A DNA stretch of 64,000 bases from Pseudomonadota bacterium (GCA_018240285.1 JAFEGA010000019.1:18453-82452), one strand, 5' to 3'. Positions 46,533-56,290 are shown, counted from the stretch's first letter. Numbers and translations are program-made. Notes: generated from the letters alone by a model not told the origin.

Positions 46533-47381
46533 TCATTCTGAGGGAATTTCTTCTGCTGCGGCAAGCTTTTCCACCTTGAGCACATGCAAGCGGCGGCTGT
46601 CGGCGCGCTGCACGGTGAATTTGAATGGCCCGATGACCACCGCTTCGTTGCGTACCGGCAGGCGGCCGAATTTGTTCAATACTAGGCCGCCGATAGTATC
46701 GTAGTCTTCATTGCTGTAGTTTGCGCCGAGCACTTCGTTGAAGTTGTCGATCTCGGTGATCGCCTTGACGCGGTAACGCCCGTCCGATTCCATAACGATA
46801 TTGTCTTCTTCTTCGTCGAAATCGTATTCGTCCTCGATATCGCCGACGATTTGTTCCAGCACGTCCTCGATGGTCACCAGACCGGCCACGCCACCGTATT
46901 CATTGACGACAATGGCCATGTGATTGCGGTTGCTGCGAAAGTCCTTGAGCAGCACATTGAGCCGTTTGGATTCCGGGATGAACACAGCTGGCCGCAGCAT
47001 ATCGCGGATGTTGAATTCATCCGGGTCGGCGTAATAGCGCAGCAAGTCTTTCGCCAGCAGGATGCCGATGATCTCGTCCTCGGAGCCTTCGGTGACGGGA
47101 AAACGGGAGTGTGCGGCTTCGATGACAAACGGAATGAATTGCTCGGGTTTCTTGCTGATGTCGACGACATCCATTTGCGAGCGCGGCACCATGATGTCAC
47201 GAGCTTGCATTTCGGAAACCTGCATGACGCCCTCGATCATGCTGAGTGCGTCCGAGTCGAGCAGGTTGCGCTCAAAAGCGGAATGTAACAGGGTAATCAA
47301 TTGTTCGCGGTCTTCCGGTTTGCGGATCAGCAGGGCGCCTAACCGATCCAACCAGCCGCTTTTAGGTGAGGGGTCGTCCAT
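46533..47381 (-). CDS. ybeX: CorC/YbeX family CBS-domain protein
   Basis: Associated with magnesium/cobalt efflux; also linked to ribosome maturation in E. coli. 282 residues. Tandem CBS domains (about 65-185) with RDIMVPRSQMDVVD and HSRFPVTEGSEDEIIGILLAKDL split over about 95-115, then the CorC/HlyC domain (about 205-275) with IGGLVLNKFGRLP. No DUF21 membrane part, as in E. coli YbeX. It lies after ybeY in the same direction, the usual order. Confidence 0.9.
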   Translation of the reverse strand: MDDPSPKSGWLDRLGALLIRKPEDREQLITLLHSAFERNLLDSDALSMIEGVMQVSEMQARDIMVPRSQMDVVDISKKPEQFIPFVIEAAHSRFPVTEGSEDEIIGILLAKDLLRYYADPDEFNIRDMLRPAVFIPESKRLNVLLKDFRSNRNHMAIVVNEYGGVAGLVTIEDVLEQIVGDIEDEYDFDEEEDNIVMESDGRYRVKAITEIDNFNEVLGANYSNEDYDTIGGLVLNKFGRLPVRNEAVVIGPFKFTVQRADSRRLHVLKVEKLAAAEEIPSE

Positions 47382-47426
47382 AAATTTTGGGTTTAGTATG
47401 AAAATACTGTCATGAAATATTGATTC

Positions 47427-47876
47427 TTAAAGCCGTTCGGCATAGGGATCCGGGTAACCGAGCTTGGCCAATATTTGCGTCTCCAGCTGTTCCATTTCCG
47501 CCGCCTCGGCGTCTTCCATATGATCGTAGCCTTGCAAATGCAGCACGCCATGCACCGTCAAATGCGCATAGTGCGCCAGCAGGTCTTTGTGTTGTTGGTG
47601 CGCCTCCGCACCGACCACCGGGGCGCACAGCACGATGTCACCGGTCAGCGGTTGCATGTCGTCATAAACGAATGTCAGTACATTGGTCGCATAATCCTTG
47701 CCGCGGAATTGCTTGTTCAATTCGCACCCCTCGGTTTCGTCCACCAGCCGTAGCACAATTTGCGCCGGTTGCATCAGTGCGGCTTTGACCCAACGGCGGA
47801 ATTGCGGCCGGGTGGGTGTATCGGCATTATCGGTGGCGTATTGCACTGCCAGCTTGAGAGTTTTTTCCGTACGCAA
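47427..47876 (-). CDS. ybeY: rRNA maturation endoribonuclease YbeY
   Basis: Zinc endoribonuclease needed for 16S rRNA 3' end maturation. 149 residues. The metal site is HGVLHLQGYDH with His109, His113 and His119; NKQFRGKDYATNVLTFVYDD lies before it (about 54-73). It follows ybeZ with a six-base gap and precedes ybeX, one operon. Confidence 0.93.
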   Translation of the reverse strand: MRTEKTLKLAVQYATDNADTPTRPQFRRWVKAALMQPAQIVLRLVDETEGCELNKQFRGKDYATNVLTFVYDDMQPLTGDIVLCAPVVGAEAHQQHKDLLAHYAHLTVHGVLHLQGYDHMEDAEAAEMEQLETQILAKLGYPDPYAERL

Positions 47877-47882
47877 AGCCGG

Positions 47883-48884
47883 TTAGGGTTCCTGCTTGTG
47901 TTTGTCGTGTTTCTCATAGGCGTCGACAATGCGCTGCACCAGCGGATGCCGCACCACGTCGCCGGACAAGAAACGAGTAAAGGCGATGCCGCGGATGTCT
48001 TTGAGCACTTGCTGTGCTTCCACCAGCCCGCTTTTTTGATGTTTCGGCAAATCGATCTGCGTCACGTCGCCGGTAATCACCGCTTTGGAGCCCAGACCGA
48101 TGCGCGTCAGGAACATTTTCATCTGCTCCGGCGTGGTGTTTTGCGCTTCGTCCAGAATGATGAACGACTGATTCAGCGTGCGTCCACGCATGAAAGCCAG
48201 CGGCGCGATTTCGATGGTGTTGCGCTCGAATTGCTTGGCGGTTTTGTCAAAACCCATTAAATCATACAACGCGTCGTAGAGCGGGCGTAAATAAGGGTCG
48301 ACTTTCTGTGTCATATCGCCGGGTAGAAAACCGAGGCGCTCGCCCGCCTCAACCGCCGGGCGCACCAGAATCAAACGCGAAACCAAGCTGCGTTCCAGAG
48401 CGTCGACCGCACTGGCGACCGCCAAATAGGTTTTGCCGGTTCCCGCCGGGCCGATGGCGAAGGTGATGTCGTGCGCCTGGATTTGCTGCAAATACTGCAC
48501 TTGGCGCGGCGTACGGCCATAGAGATTGCTACGCCGTGTCAGCAGCGTGGGTGCGGCAGGGAGCTTGGCACCGCCACTGTCACCTTGCTCCTCGTTTGCG
48601 TTATCCGGTGTGTTACGCGGATTCTGAACTTCGATTAAGCCGAGCTGGATTTGCTCCAAACTTAAATGATGTTGCGACTGGTTATAAAAATTACGCAGCG
48701 CTTGTGCCGCCAGTGCGGTTTGTCCGGATTTGCCCGAAACGCTGAAATGTTCGCCGCGCCGGGAGATGGTGACGTCCAGCGCGGTTTCAACCTGTTTCAG
48801 GTTTTCATCCAGCGCGCCGCATAAATTGGCGAGACGCTGATTGTCGGCCGGGGTGAAAGAAATTTCCAGAGGTGTCGGTTTCAA
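47883..48884 (-). CDS. ybeZ: PhoH-like ATPase (YbeZ)
   Basis: Cytoplasmic ATPase paired with YbeY in RNA handling. 333 residues. Walker A FAIGPAGTGKTYLAVA (145-152 is the GPAGTGKT), then RPAVEAGERLGFLPGD, FIILDEAQNTTPEQMKMFLTR split near 226-246, and TGDVTQIDLP complete the PhoH pattern. An N-terminal KH-like region (about 1-75) precedes it. Confidence 0.92.
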   Translation of the reverse strand: MKPTPLEISFTPADNQRLANLCGALDENLKQVETALDVTISRRGEHFSVSGKSGQTALAAQALRNFYNQSQHHLSLEQIQLGLIEVQNPRNTPDNANEEQGDSGGAKLPAAPTLLTRRSNLYGRTPRQVQYLQQIQAHDITFAIGPAGTGKTYLAVASAVDALERSLVSRLILVRPAVEAGERLGFLPGDMTQKVDPYLRPLYDALYDLMGFDKTAKQFERNTIEIAPLAFMRGRTLNQSFIILDEAQNTTPEQMKMFLTRIGLGSKAVITGDVTQIDLPKHQKSGLVEAQQVLKDIRGIAFTRFLSGDVVRHPLVQRIVDAYEKHDKHKQEP

Positions 48885-48967
48885 TGTCGAATGTTGCGGT
48901 TACGATAGTGCGATTTTCTCAGCGGGCGCGATACTTTGCAAGCCTAAATCCGGCTGATGGAAGATTT

Positions 48968-50296
48968 TCATTCATCGACGACTTCGCCGCGCAGCGTGTG
49001 CGACCGTGCTTCGGTGATGCGCACGTTGATGAAATGACCGACCAGTGCGGGATCGCAAGCCAGATTGACAACCCGGTTGTTGTCGGTGCGTCCGTAGAAT
49101 TCCTCGGCATTCTTTTTCGACACGCCTTCGAGCAGCACGCGCTGGATCGATCCGACCATGCTCTGACTGATTTTCCGCGCTTGCTGGTTAATTTGCGCCT
49201 GCAAGCGCTGCAGCCGCTCCAGTTTCAACTCCTGCGGCGTATCGTCGGGCAGATCGGCGGCAGGGGTGCCGGGGCGCGGGCTGTAGACGAAGCTGTACGA
49301 TTCGTCGAAATTCATTTCTTCGATCAGTTGCATCGTCGCTTCGAAATCGGCTTCGGTTTCGCCGGGAAAACCGACGATGAAGTCTGAGGATAGCGAAATA
49401 TCGGGGCGGATCGCGCGCAATCTGCGGATGATCGATTTGTATTCCAGCACGCTATAACCGCGCTTCATCGCCGCCAATATGCGGTCGGAACCGCATTGCA
49501 CCGGCAAGTGCAGGTGATTGACCAATTTGGGCAATTGGCTGTATGCCTGAATCAGGCGCGCAGTGAACTCTTTCGGATGCGACGTGGTGTAACGAATGCG
49601 TTCGATGCCGGGAATTTCGTGCAAATATTCTAGCAGCATGGCGAAATCGGCGATTCCGCCATCGTCCATGACCCCCAGAAAAGCGTTGACGTTCTGCCCG
49701 AGCAAGTTGATTTCCTTCACGCCTTGATCCGCGAGAATGGCGATTTCCGTCAGCACATCGCCCAGCGGGCGCGACACTTCCTCGCCGCGCGTGTACGGCA
49801 CTACGCAATAACTGCAATACTTGCTGCAACCTTCCATGATCGAAACGAACGCCGTGACGCCTTCGGTGCGAGCGGGCGGCAGATGATCGAATTTTTCGAT
49901 TTCGGGGAAGGTGATATCCACTTGCGAACGGCCGGTCGCCTTACGCGTTTCGATCAGTTGCGGCAAGCGGTGCAACGTCTGCGGTCCGAACACCACGTCG
50001 ACAAACGGTGCGCGGCTGACGATTGCCTTGCCTTCCTGACTAGCGACGCAACCGCCGACGCCGATCAACAAATTGGGGTTGCTTTCCTTCAGATGCCGCA
50101 CCCGGCCGAGGTCATGAAACACTTTTTCCTGCGCTTTTTCGCGCACCGAGCAGGTGTTGAACAGAATAATGTCGGCTTGCGCCGGATCGTCGGTCGATTC
50201 CATGCCGTACGCGGCATTCAGCACGTCGGCCATTTTTTCCGAGTCGTACTCGTTCATCTGGCAACCGAAGGTTTTGATATAAAGCTTGTTACTCAC
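48968..50296 (-). CDS. miaB: tRNA-2-methylthio-N6-dimethylallyladenosine synthase
   Basis: Radical-SAM methylthiotransferase that modifies A37 of certain tRNAs. 442 residues. The N-terminal cluster cysteines are Cys12, Cys49 and Cys83; the radical-SAM cysteines are Cys157, Cys161 and Cys164 (GCSKYCSYC). A C-terminal TRAM domain (about 375-440) is present. It heads the miaB-ybeZ-ybeY-ybeX order. Confidence 0.95.
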   Translation of the reverse strand: MSNKLYIKTFGCQMNEYDSEKMADVLNAAYGMESTDDPAQADIILFNTCSVREKAQEKVFHDLGRVRHLKESNPNLLIGVGGCVASQEGKAIVSRAPFVDVVFGPQTLHRLPQLIETRKATGRSQVDITFPEIEKFDHLPPARTEGVTAFVSIMEGCSKYCSYCVVPYTRGEEVSRPLGDVLTEIAILADQGVKEINLLGQNVNAFLGVMDDGGIADFAMLLEYLHEIPGIERIRYTTSHPKEFTARLIQAYSQLPKLVNHLHLPVQCGSDRILAAMKRGYSVLEYKSIIRRLRAIRPDISLSSDFIVGFPGETEADFEATMQLIEEMNFDESYSFVYSPRPGTPAADLPDDTPQELKLERLQRLQAQINQQARKISQSMVGSIQRVLLEGVSKKNAEEFYGRTDNNRVVNLACDPALVGHFINVRITEARSHTLRGEVVDE

Positions 50297-50314
50297 GAAT
50301 TTTTTAGCGCTCTG

Positions 50315-50686
50315 TTAAAAAAAGAAAAAACGTTTTGGCGGTTTCGGTATCTCTTGCCCTTCACTTTCCGCTTCCTTCACTTCATCCGGTGTCAGAATCC
50401 AGACGCGGTGCAGATTTCCGCTGATATCCAATTGGTAACGGATCAGGCCGGTATAGTTCGCCGCACTCGGCAATATGATCAAATTATCGACCCCCCGGAT
50501 CTGACCACCCGCGCCCATCTGCACCTGCTGTCCATTGATGGTGAAGAGCGGAAAAGAAACGGCGGTCAAATTACCCAATCGGCTGTCGGTAGGGAATTTT
50601 CGCGTTTGCTGGCTGAAAACAGGCTGAGCGAGCAGACACATTATCATGGTCAGCAACCAAAGCGTCACCCGTGTTTTTTTCATCAT
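50315..50686 (-). CDS. Hypothetical secreted protein
   Basis: Start is set at ATG 50686, though ATG 50701 is possible. About 123 residues with a signal peptide (KKTRVTLWLLTMIMCLLAQP, then VFSQQ). The mature part is beta-rich (LTAVSFPLFTINGQQVQMGA, then GGQIRGVDNLIILPSA and RVWILTPDE) and ends in KPPKRFFFF. This resembles a small betaproteobacterial periplasmic family, function unknown. Confidence 0.65.
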   Translation of the reverse strand: MMKKTRVTLWLLTMIMCLLAQPVFSQQTRKFPTDSRLGNLTAVSFPLFTINGQQVQMGAGGQIRGVDNLIILPSAANYTGLIRYQLDISGNLHRVWILTPDEVKEAESEGQEIPKPPKRFFFF

Positions 50687-50859
50687 AGTATTGCGCAGCA
50701 ACCGGATAAAAAACCAATGGATAAACAGTACGAATCAGGGGGTTGAATTTTGACCGGCACCCGATATTTCCGCGGGCCTTATGATACGCTAAAGAGAAAT
50801 TTCATATCAATGTTTTGTGGCCGCCGCGCGCCCTCCGACTAATTGTACAAAATCAGGCG

Positions 50860-51852
50860 ATGAGCAATCTGCAGCGCATCTATCAATTGCACCGCATACT
50901 GGCATCCCGCACCGTGCCGGTGCCGCACCATATGCTCGAAGAACACCTGGAATGTTCCCGCGCCACGGTCAATCGCACCATCGAATCGCTACGGCTGTAT
51001 TTCAACGCGCCGATCCTCTATGACCGGGAGCGCAACGGCTATTACTACGACCGCAGTGCCGGGGAAAACGGTTTGTTTGAATTGCCCGGTGTCTGGTTCG
51101 ACGCACAGGAATTGCACGCGTTGCTGACCATGCAGCAGTTGCTGGAACAAATCCAGCCGGGATTGCTCGGCATGCAACTCAAACCGGTGCGCGAGCGGTT
51201 GAAAAAAATACTGGCGGCACAGTTTCCGGGCGGTACGGCTGCGATCAATCGCATCCGCATCCTAAGCATGATGGGCAGGCAATCGGCTTTACGGTATTTT
51301 CAGCCAGTTGCCAGCGCGCTGCTGCAGCGCAAACAACTCGACATCACCTATCACAGCCGCAGCCGCGACCGGCAAACTGAACGTACCGTGTCGCCGCAAC
51401 GGCTCACACATTACCGCGACAACTGGTATCTCGACGCCTGGTGTCACAAGCGCGATGCGCTGCGCAGTTTCGCCGTGGAACGCATCGCGGCATGCCAAGT
51501 GCGCGATTGCGCAGCGCGCGATATCGCTGACAGCGAACTCAATGCTCATTTTGCTTCCAGCTACGGCATTTTCGCCGGTCAGGCAAAACATACCGCAGTC
51601 TTGCGTTTCACTGCAGAATGCGCCCGCTGGGTTGCGGATGAACAATGGCATCCGCACCAGCAAGGCCAATTTCTGCTTGACGGACGTTACGAGCTGCGCA
51701 TCCCTTACGCCAACGAAACCGAACTGGTGATGGACATCCTCAAGCATGGCGCGGCGGTTGAAGTCATTGCGCCGGAAGCATTACGCCAGACCATCCTGCA
51801 AAACTTGCAACAGGCGCAGGAGAATTATTTACCCAAAAGGAAGGAAAAATGA
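50860..51852 (+). CDS. WYL-domain transcriptional regulator
   Basis: A 330-residue regulator from ATG 50860. The N-terminus is a winged helix-turn-helix (about 5-55: RIYQLHRILASRTVPVPHHM, LECSRATVNRTIESLRLYF). The WYL part carries YHSRSRDRQTERTVSPQRLT (about 162-181) and DNWYLDAWCHKRDALRSFAV (about 186-205), and a WCX-like end follows. WYL proteins bind a ligand, probably a nucleic-acid piece or nucleotide, and several regulate defence systems. It overlaps the SEC-C gene by four bases and lies 2 kb ahead of the cas genes on the same strand. Confidence 0.85.
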   Translation: MSNLQRIYQLHRILASRTVPVPHHMLEEHLECSRATVNRTIESLRLYFNAPILYDRERNGYYYDRSAGENGLFELPGVWFDAQELHALLTMQQLLEQIQPGLLGMQLKPVRERLKKILAAQFPGGTAAINRIRILSMMGRQSALRYFQPVASALLQRKQLDITYHSRSRDRQTERTVSPQRLTHYRDNWYLDAWCHKRDALRSFAVERIAACQVRDCAARDIADSELNAHFASSYGIFAGQAKHTAVLRFTAECARWVADEQWHPHQQGQFLLDGRYELRIPYANETELVMDILKHGAAVEVIAPEALRQTILQNLQQAQENYLPKRKEK

Positions 51853-53297
51853 AACCCGGACGAAACGACCCTTGCCCTTGCGGCAGCGGAAAAAAATACA
51901 AACAGTGCTGCTTGCAGACGGAAGGAGCGCAGCAAGCCGAAGATTTATTGTGGCATCAAATCAGCCGTGCCATTAAAGGATTGCCGGATAAGCTGCTGAC
52001 ATTCGAGAAAAAATGGCGTGGGCCGGAAACCTTGCTGGAAGCCTGGGATGATTTCACTTTGTGGGGCGACGAGGAATTCGATCCGCACTCGCCGCAGATG
52101 CAGCTATTCATGCCCTGGTTCTTCCATAACTGGCGGCTGGATTCTCCGGCCGATAGCGGCGAAGATCCGGATACGCGCACGACAGGGCAAGCATTTCTCG
52201 ATCACTACGGCAAGCAACTGGAACCGTTGCTGAAACGTTATCTCGAACAATGCAGCACGGCTCCGTTCAGTTTTTACGAGATTGTCACCGTGCGCCCCGG
52301 TGATGGTTTTGTGCTGCATGATATTTTGCTGGATGAAGAATGTTACGTCACCGAGCGTTCCGGATCGGCCCAGGCGCAAGCCGGGCAAATTATTTTCGGC
52401 AAGCTGGTTAAAGTGGATCATGTTGCAATACTGGAAGCTTGCGCGCCGATTTTCTTCCCGCCTGTTGAAAAAATTGCCCTGCTGGATTTCCGGCAACAGC
52501 TTTGTAAGCTGAAAAGCCCGCCAACGCCGGTGCTGCTCAAAGAGCATGATTATGAAATGCTCGCGGTTTATCATGAAATCAACAACCGGCTGCTTCATCC
52601 ACGCATGCCAAAGTTATGCAATACCGACGGCGAACCGGTGGTCATGCAGAAACTCATCTATGACATTCCGTCCGCGCAAATGGCATTTGCGGCGCTGAAG
52701 GCGCTTTGCATCGATAGCACGGAAGATGAACTCCTGGCAGGTGCCAAGTTTACCGCAGCGGGCGAATTGCACCGTATCGAGTTTCCCTGGCTGAAAAAAG
52801 GCAACGCGCAACACAAATCCTGGAACAACACAGTGCTCGGTAACATCAATATCAAGGGGCATCAGCTCACCGCCGAAGTCAATTCGGACGAGCGGGCGCA
52901 AAAATTCCAGAAACTGATCAAAAAATTACTACCGGAAGCCCGCTATAAAACCAGTGTCATCGAATCCCCGCAAGCCATGCTGGCGCACATGCAAGACGAA
53001 GGCCAAAACGACCAAACCAGGCAACGGCGGAAAGAGCAGGAAGAACTAAACAACCGCCCGGAAGTGCGGGAAACAATCATGGAATTCATGCACAAGCATT
53101 ACCGCCAATGGCTGCATGAAAAACTCCCCGCCCTGGACGGCAAAACGCCGCTGCAAGCCGTCAAAACCAAAGATGGCCGGAAAAAAGTCGAAGCGCTGCT
53201 GCGGGACTTTGAGCTAAGAAAAACGGACGCCAATTTACCGGTCGACCCATCCATTTTCGACGAACTGCGCGAACGATTGGGTTTAACAAACCGCTGA
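51849..53297 (+). CDS. SEC-C zinc-finger protein
   Basis: A 482-residue protein. The first 25 residues form a SEC-C metal site (RNDPCPCGSGKKYKQCC). The rest is helical and matches no family I can name; there is one stretch LRKTDANLPVDPSIFDELRE at the end. SEC-C fingers help bind SecB, ribosomes or nucleic acid. ATGA overlap with the WYL gene indicates translational coupling, so the two are a functional pair. The stop codon borders a degenerate MITE. Confidence 0.75.
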   Translation: MKPGRNDPCPCGSGKKYKQCCLQTEGAQQAEDLLWHQISRAIKGLPDKLLTFEKKWRGPETLLEAWDDFTLWGDEEFDPHSPQMQLFMPWFFHNWRLDSPADSGEDPDTRTTGQAFLDHYGKQLEPLLKRYLEQCSTAPFSFYEIVTVRPGDGFVLHDILLDEECYVTERSGSAQAQAGQIIFGKLVKVDHVAILEACAPIFFPPVEKIALLDFRQQLCKLKSPPTPVLLKEHDYEMLAVYHEINNRLLHPRMPKLCNTDGEPVVMQKLIYDIPSAQMAFAALKALCIDSTEDELLAGAKFTAAGELHRIEFPWLKKGNAQHKSWNNTVLGNINIKGHQLTAEVNSDERAQKFQKLIKKLLPEARYKTSVIESPQAMLAHMQDEGQNDQTRQRRKEQEELNNRPEVRETIMEFMHKHYRQWLHEKLPALDGKTPLQAVKTKDGRKKVEALLRDFELRKTDANLPVDPSIFDELRERLGLTNR

Positions 53298-53418
53298 AAA
53301 CCATTTTCGAGGCAGCCGATACAAGGCAAAAACGGGCGAAGGAGTGCAGTTTATGCGTAATAAATGAGCATTTTGCGGCTGTTTTTAACACCCGCAGATA
53401 GTTTTTCGATAACCTGTT
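53291..53418. mobile_element. Degenerate MITE relative
   Basis: Shares GTGCAGTTTA, TAAATGAGCATTTTG and AGTTTTTC in the same order as the copies at 20913 and 41981, but the ends are not the standard inverted repeats. It starts at the stop codon of the SEC-C gene. Probably an old or separate subfamily copy. Confidence 0.4.
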
Positions 53419-53508
53419 GAGAAAATCTTAAAAATAAATTCACAGGCTCAGGTTTTGAGCCTGCCGCTTGGGATAATTCAAAGGTGTCATTTTCAATGGA
53501 GAAACACC

Positions 53509-53880
53509 ATGTCCCGGCGCGTATTCCTGCAATCATTCACCGCACTACTCGGCGGATTTGCCTTCCCTGCGATGCTGCAATCCAAACCGGAGTCAAATCA
53601 ATGGAAAGCCCTGCAAATCTCACCCGTGGCGGGATTTCAGTATCACCACGGCGAAACCCTCTGGCCGCAACTCGCCACCGGCCAACCGGTCACGCTGATT
53701 CGCGAACCCGGTAACCGCTTCGGCCAACGCACCGTCCGCATCGGCTGGCAAGGCGAAAAACTCGGCTATATCCCCGCAAAAGACAACGCCGCCGTCTCGC
53801 AACTGCTGGATCGCGAAGAAAAATTATCGGCTTTGATCGTAGGGTTGAAAAAAAGCAATAATCTGTGGAAGCGGGTATAG
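53509..53880 (+). CDS. HIRAN-domain protein with Tat-like signal
   Basis: A 123-residue protein from ATG 53509, after AATGGAGA. The N-terminus SRRVFLQSFTALLGGFAFP has the twin-arginine form (RR, then F-L, then a hydrophobic run), which suggests Tat export or membrane insertion. The rest is a HIRAN fold: PVAGFQYHHGETLWPQLATG (about 36-55), VTLIREPGNRFGQRTVRI (about 58-75) and KLGYIPAKDNAAVSQLLD (about 83-100). HIRAN domains usually bind single-stranded DNA ends. It is only 11 bases from cas3 on the same strand, so it likely shares the cas3 transcript. Confidence 0.75.
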   Translation: MSRRVFLQSFTALLGGFAFPAMLQSKPESNQWKALQISPVAGFQYHHGETLWPQLATGQPVTLIREPGNRFGQRTVRIGWQGEKLGYIPAKDNAAVSQLLDREEKLSALIVGLKKSNNLWKRV

Positions 53881-53891
53881 ATGGAGGCGAG

Positions 53892-56150
53892 ATGACAGGT
53901 ATGAATCAACAAAAGGAAACGAAAATTGCGCTTGCGCATGTTCGTCAAGATCCAGAAGGTAAATGGATAGAACATGCACTGGAAGAACATCTGCTCGAAG
54001 TTGCACGTCGTGCCGGAGAATTGGCCAAGGCATTCGATAGCGAAGATTGGGCGCATCTTGCCGGGTTATGGCATGACCTGGGTAAATACCGCGAAAAATT
54101 TCAGCAATACATTAAATCGGTGAGCGGTTACGATGCGGAAGCACATATCGAAGGAGCGCCTGGGCGGGTAGATCATTCCACTGCGGGTGCCATTCATGCC
54201 ATCGAGAAACTTGGATTGCAAGGGCGTATTCTGGCTTATTTGATTGCCGGGCATCATGCCGGCTTGCCTGATTGGAATAATGCGGAAGGTGGTCAATCGG
54301 TGCTATTCCAGCGTATAGAAAACGGTAAACAAAATGGCTATTTGCTAGAGGCGCTTGATGCTACGCCACCGGCTGAAATCCTCAATCAATCCCGTCCACA
54401 ATCTCTGCCGCCCAATGGATCGCTGGCATTGTGGCTCAGAATGCTGTTTTCTTGTTTGGTGGATGCGGATTTTCTGGATACGGAAGCTTTCATGGATGAT
54501 AAAAGGAGCAGCTTGCGCTCCGGATATCCTTCGATAATAGCGCTGAAAAACGCATTCGATCAGCACATGGCCGCTAAAGCCGCCAACGCTAAAGATAGCG
54601 ATGTCAATCGGATTCGCGCCGAAGTCTTGCGGCAGTGCCGCGAAAAAGCAGAATTGCCTTCCGGCTTGTTTTCATTGACTGTACCGACAGGCGGAGGAAA
54701 AACACTATCGAGCATGGCTTTTGCACTCGACCATGCTGTCCGTCATGGCAAGAATCGTGTGATCTATGTGATTCCCTACACCAGCATTCTGGAACAGACA
54801 GCGGAAATCTTCGGAGGCATTTTCGGTGCAGAGAATGTAATCGAACATCACAGCAATCTCGATCCGGATCGCGAAGATTCGCGATCCCGGTTAGCTACGG
54901 AAAATTGGGATGCGCCGATCATTGTTACTACCAATGTGCAGTTTTTCGAGTCGCTCTACGCGGCAAAAACCAGCCGCTGCCGTAAGCTGCACAATATCGT
55001 CAATAGCGTGGTGGTGTTAGATGAAGCGCAGTTATTGCCGCCGGAATTTCTTGCGCCGATTCTGCATGTGATGCAGGATTTGGCAAATGGCTACAAAGTC
55101 AGCTTCGTGCTGTCCACGGCAACGCAACCGGCTTTCTCGCCGCGCCCAAAATTTACCGGATTAAATAACGTATGCGAATTGATGGATGATCCCGAGCGGC
55201 TCTATGCCGATCTGAGGAGGGTAAAAACCGAATTGCCGGATGATTTTGCCAGTCCCCGCACTTGGGAGTCCATCGCCGGAGAATTGCAGCAATATGAGTC
55301 AGTGCTTTGCATTGTCAATTCACGCAAGGATTGCCGTGAATTGCATGGATTGATGCCGAAGGGCACGATTCATTTATCGGCGCTGATGTGTGGACAGCAT
55401 CGCAGTCAAGTCATCGCCGAAATCAAGCAACGATTGAAAGATGGCATACCAACGCGCGTGATCAGTACGCAATTAGTAGAAGCCGGGGTCGATATGGATT
55501 TTCCGGTAGTTTATCGCGCCTTGGCAGGGCTGGATGCCGTCGCGCAAGCGGCTGGGCGTTGCAATCGCGAAGGGATGCTGACACAACTGGGTAAGGTCGT
55601 GGTGTTTATTCCACCTAAACCTGCCGCGCCGGGATTGCTGCGCAAAGCACAGCAAAGCGGGCAAGAAATCATGCGATTATCTAAAGGTGACCCGCTCACT
55701 CGCGAACGTTTTGAAGCCTACTTCCGGCACTATTATGAGAGTCTGAACAGTCTGGATAAAGCAAACATTGTCGGTTTATTGGATTTACATAACCAAGCCG
55801 AAGCAAGAAAAGCAGAGTTTAACTTTCGTACCGCTGCCAGCAATTTCCGCCTGATCGATGAAGAAGGCCAAACGGCTGTCATCGTACGCTATAGCGAAAG
55901 TACAAGGCTGATTGATGCGCTCGAGAAAAGTCAGAATATGCAACCGCATGAACGCCGGGGCGTATTACGCAAATTGCAACGTTATACGGTGAATATTCGC
56001 GAGCATGAGTGTAGGAAACTAATCGACTCATACGACATTAAGGAGATTTGTCCGGGGTTGTATATGCAACTAACCACAGGATTGTATGATGAAAGATTGG
56101 GGTTGTTGATTGATGGCTACAGTCTCTCGGTGTCAGAATTGGTAAGTTAG
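53892..56150 (+). CDS. cas3: CRISPR-associated nuclease/helicase Cas3 (type I-C)
   Basis: Unwinds and degrades the target DNA after Cascade binding. Start ATG 53892 (GGAGG four bases upstream; ATG 53901 also possible), 752 residues. The HD nuclease has LWHDLGKYREKFQQYI (His61-Asp62) and IAGHHAGLPDW (about 121). The superfamily 2 helicase follows with Walker A VPTGGGKTLSSM (about 264), VVLDEAQLLPPEF (Asp377), and STATQPAF, then STQLVEAGVDMDF and AAGRCNREG. All motifs look intact. A terminator separates it from cas5. Confidence 0.95.
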   Translation: MTGMNQQKETKIALAHVRQDPEGKWIEHALEEHLLEVARRAGELAKAFDSEDWAHLAGLWHDLGKYREKFQQYIKSVSGYDAEAHIEGAPGRVDHSTAGAIHAIEKLGLQGRILAYLIAGHHAGLPDWNNAEGGQSVLFQRIENGKQNGYLLEALDATPPAEILNQSRPQSLPPNGSLALWLRMLFSCLVDADFLDTEAFMDDKRSSLRSGYPSIIALKNAFDQHMAAKAANAKDSDVNRIRAEVLRQCREKAELPSGLFSLTVPTGGGKTLSSMAFALDHAVRHGKNRVIYVIPYTSILEQTAEIFGGIFGAENVIEHHSNLDPDREDSRSRLATENWDAPIIVTTNVQFFESLYAAKTSRCRKLHNIVNSVVVLDEAQLLPPEFLAPILHVMQDLANGYKVSFVLSTATQPAFSPRPKFTGLNNVCELMDDPERLYADLRRVKTELPDDFASPRTWESIAGELQQYESVLCIVNSRKDCRELHGLMPKGTIHLSALMCGQHRSQVIAEIKQRLKDGIPTRVISTQLVEAGVDMDFPVVYRALAGLDAVAQAAGRCNREGMLTQLGKVVVFIPPKPAAPGLLRKAQQSGQEIMRLSKGDPLTRERFEAYFRHYYESLNSLDKANIVGLLDLHNQAEARKAEFNFRTAASNFRLIDEEGQTAVIVRYSESTRLIDALEKSQNMQPHERRGVLRKLQRYTVNIREHECRKLIDSYDIKEICPGLYMQLTTGLYDERLGLLIDGYSLSVSELVS

Positions 56151-56156
56151 GGATAA

Positions 56157-56187
56157 GCAAAAGTTACATCAGTAACTTTTGCTTTTT
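56157..56187 (+). terminator. Strong terminator after cas3
   Basis: Eleven-base perfect stem GCAAAAGTTAC/GTAACTTTTGC with loop ATCA, followed by five T. It starts seven bases after the cas3 stop and should end most cas3 transcripts. Opposite-strand transcripts coming from 56232 would also cross this stem. Confidence 0.85.
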
Positions 56188-56201
56188 GCAACACAAATTA
56201 T

Positions 56202-56232
56202 GTTTCAATCCTCGTTCCGTTTTTTAAGAACG
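56202..56232 (-). ncRNA. CRISPR-repeat mimic (possible CreR/CreA-like RNA)
   Basis: On the minus strand the last 13 bases of the CRISPR repeat (CGAGGATTGAAAC) occur exactly at 56214-56202. The repeat's GC stem is not kept, but a new hairpin (stem CGTTC/GAACG, 10-base loop, 56232-56213) sits directly before an 11-base handle AGGATTGAAAC, the handle length known for type I-C Cas5 processing. The following bases on this strand, ATAATTTGTG, would be the spacer-like part. No other repeat-like sequence is nearby. Whether it is transcribed is unknown. Confidence 0.6.
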
Positions 56233-56290
56233 CAGAGTTATAGTACATGAGTTATTTATATATTGCTACTCATATTATGAAATGTGAATT

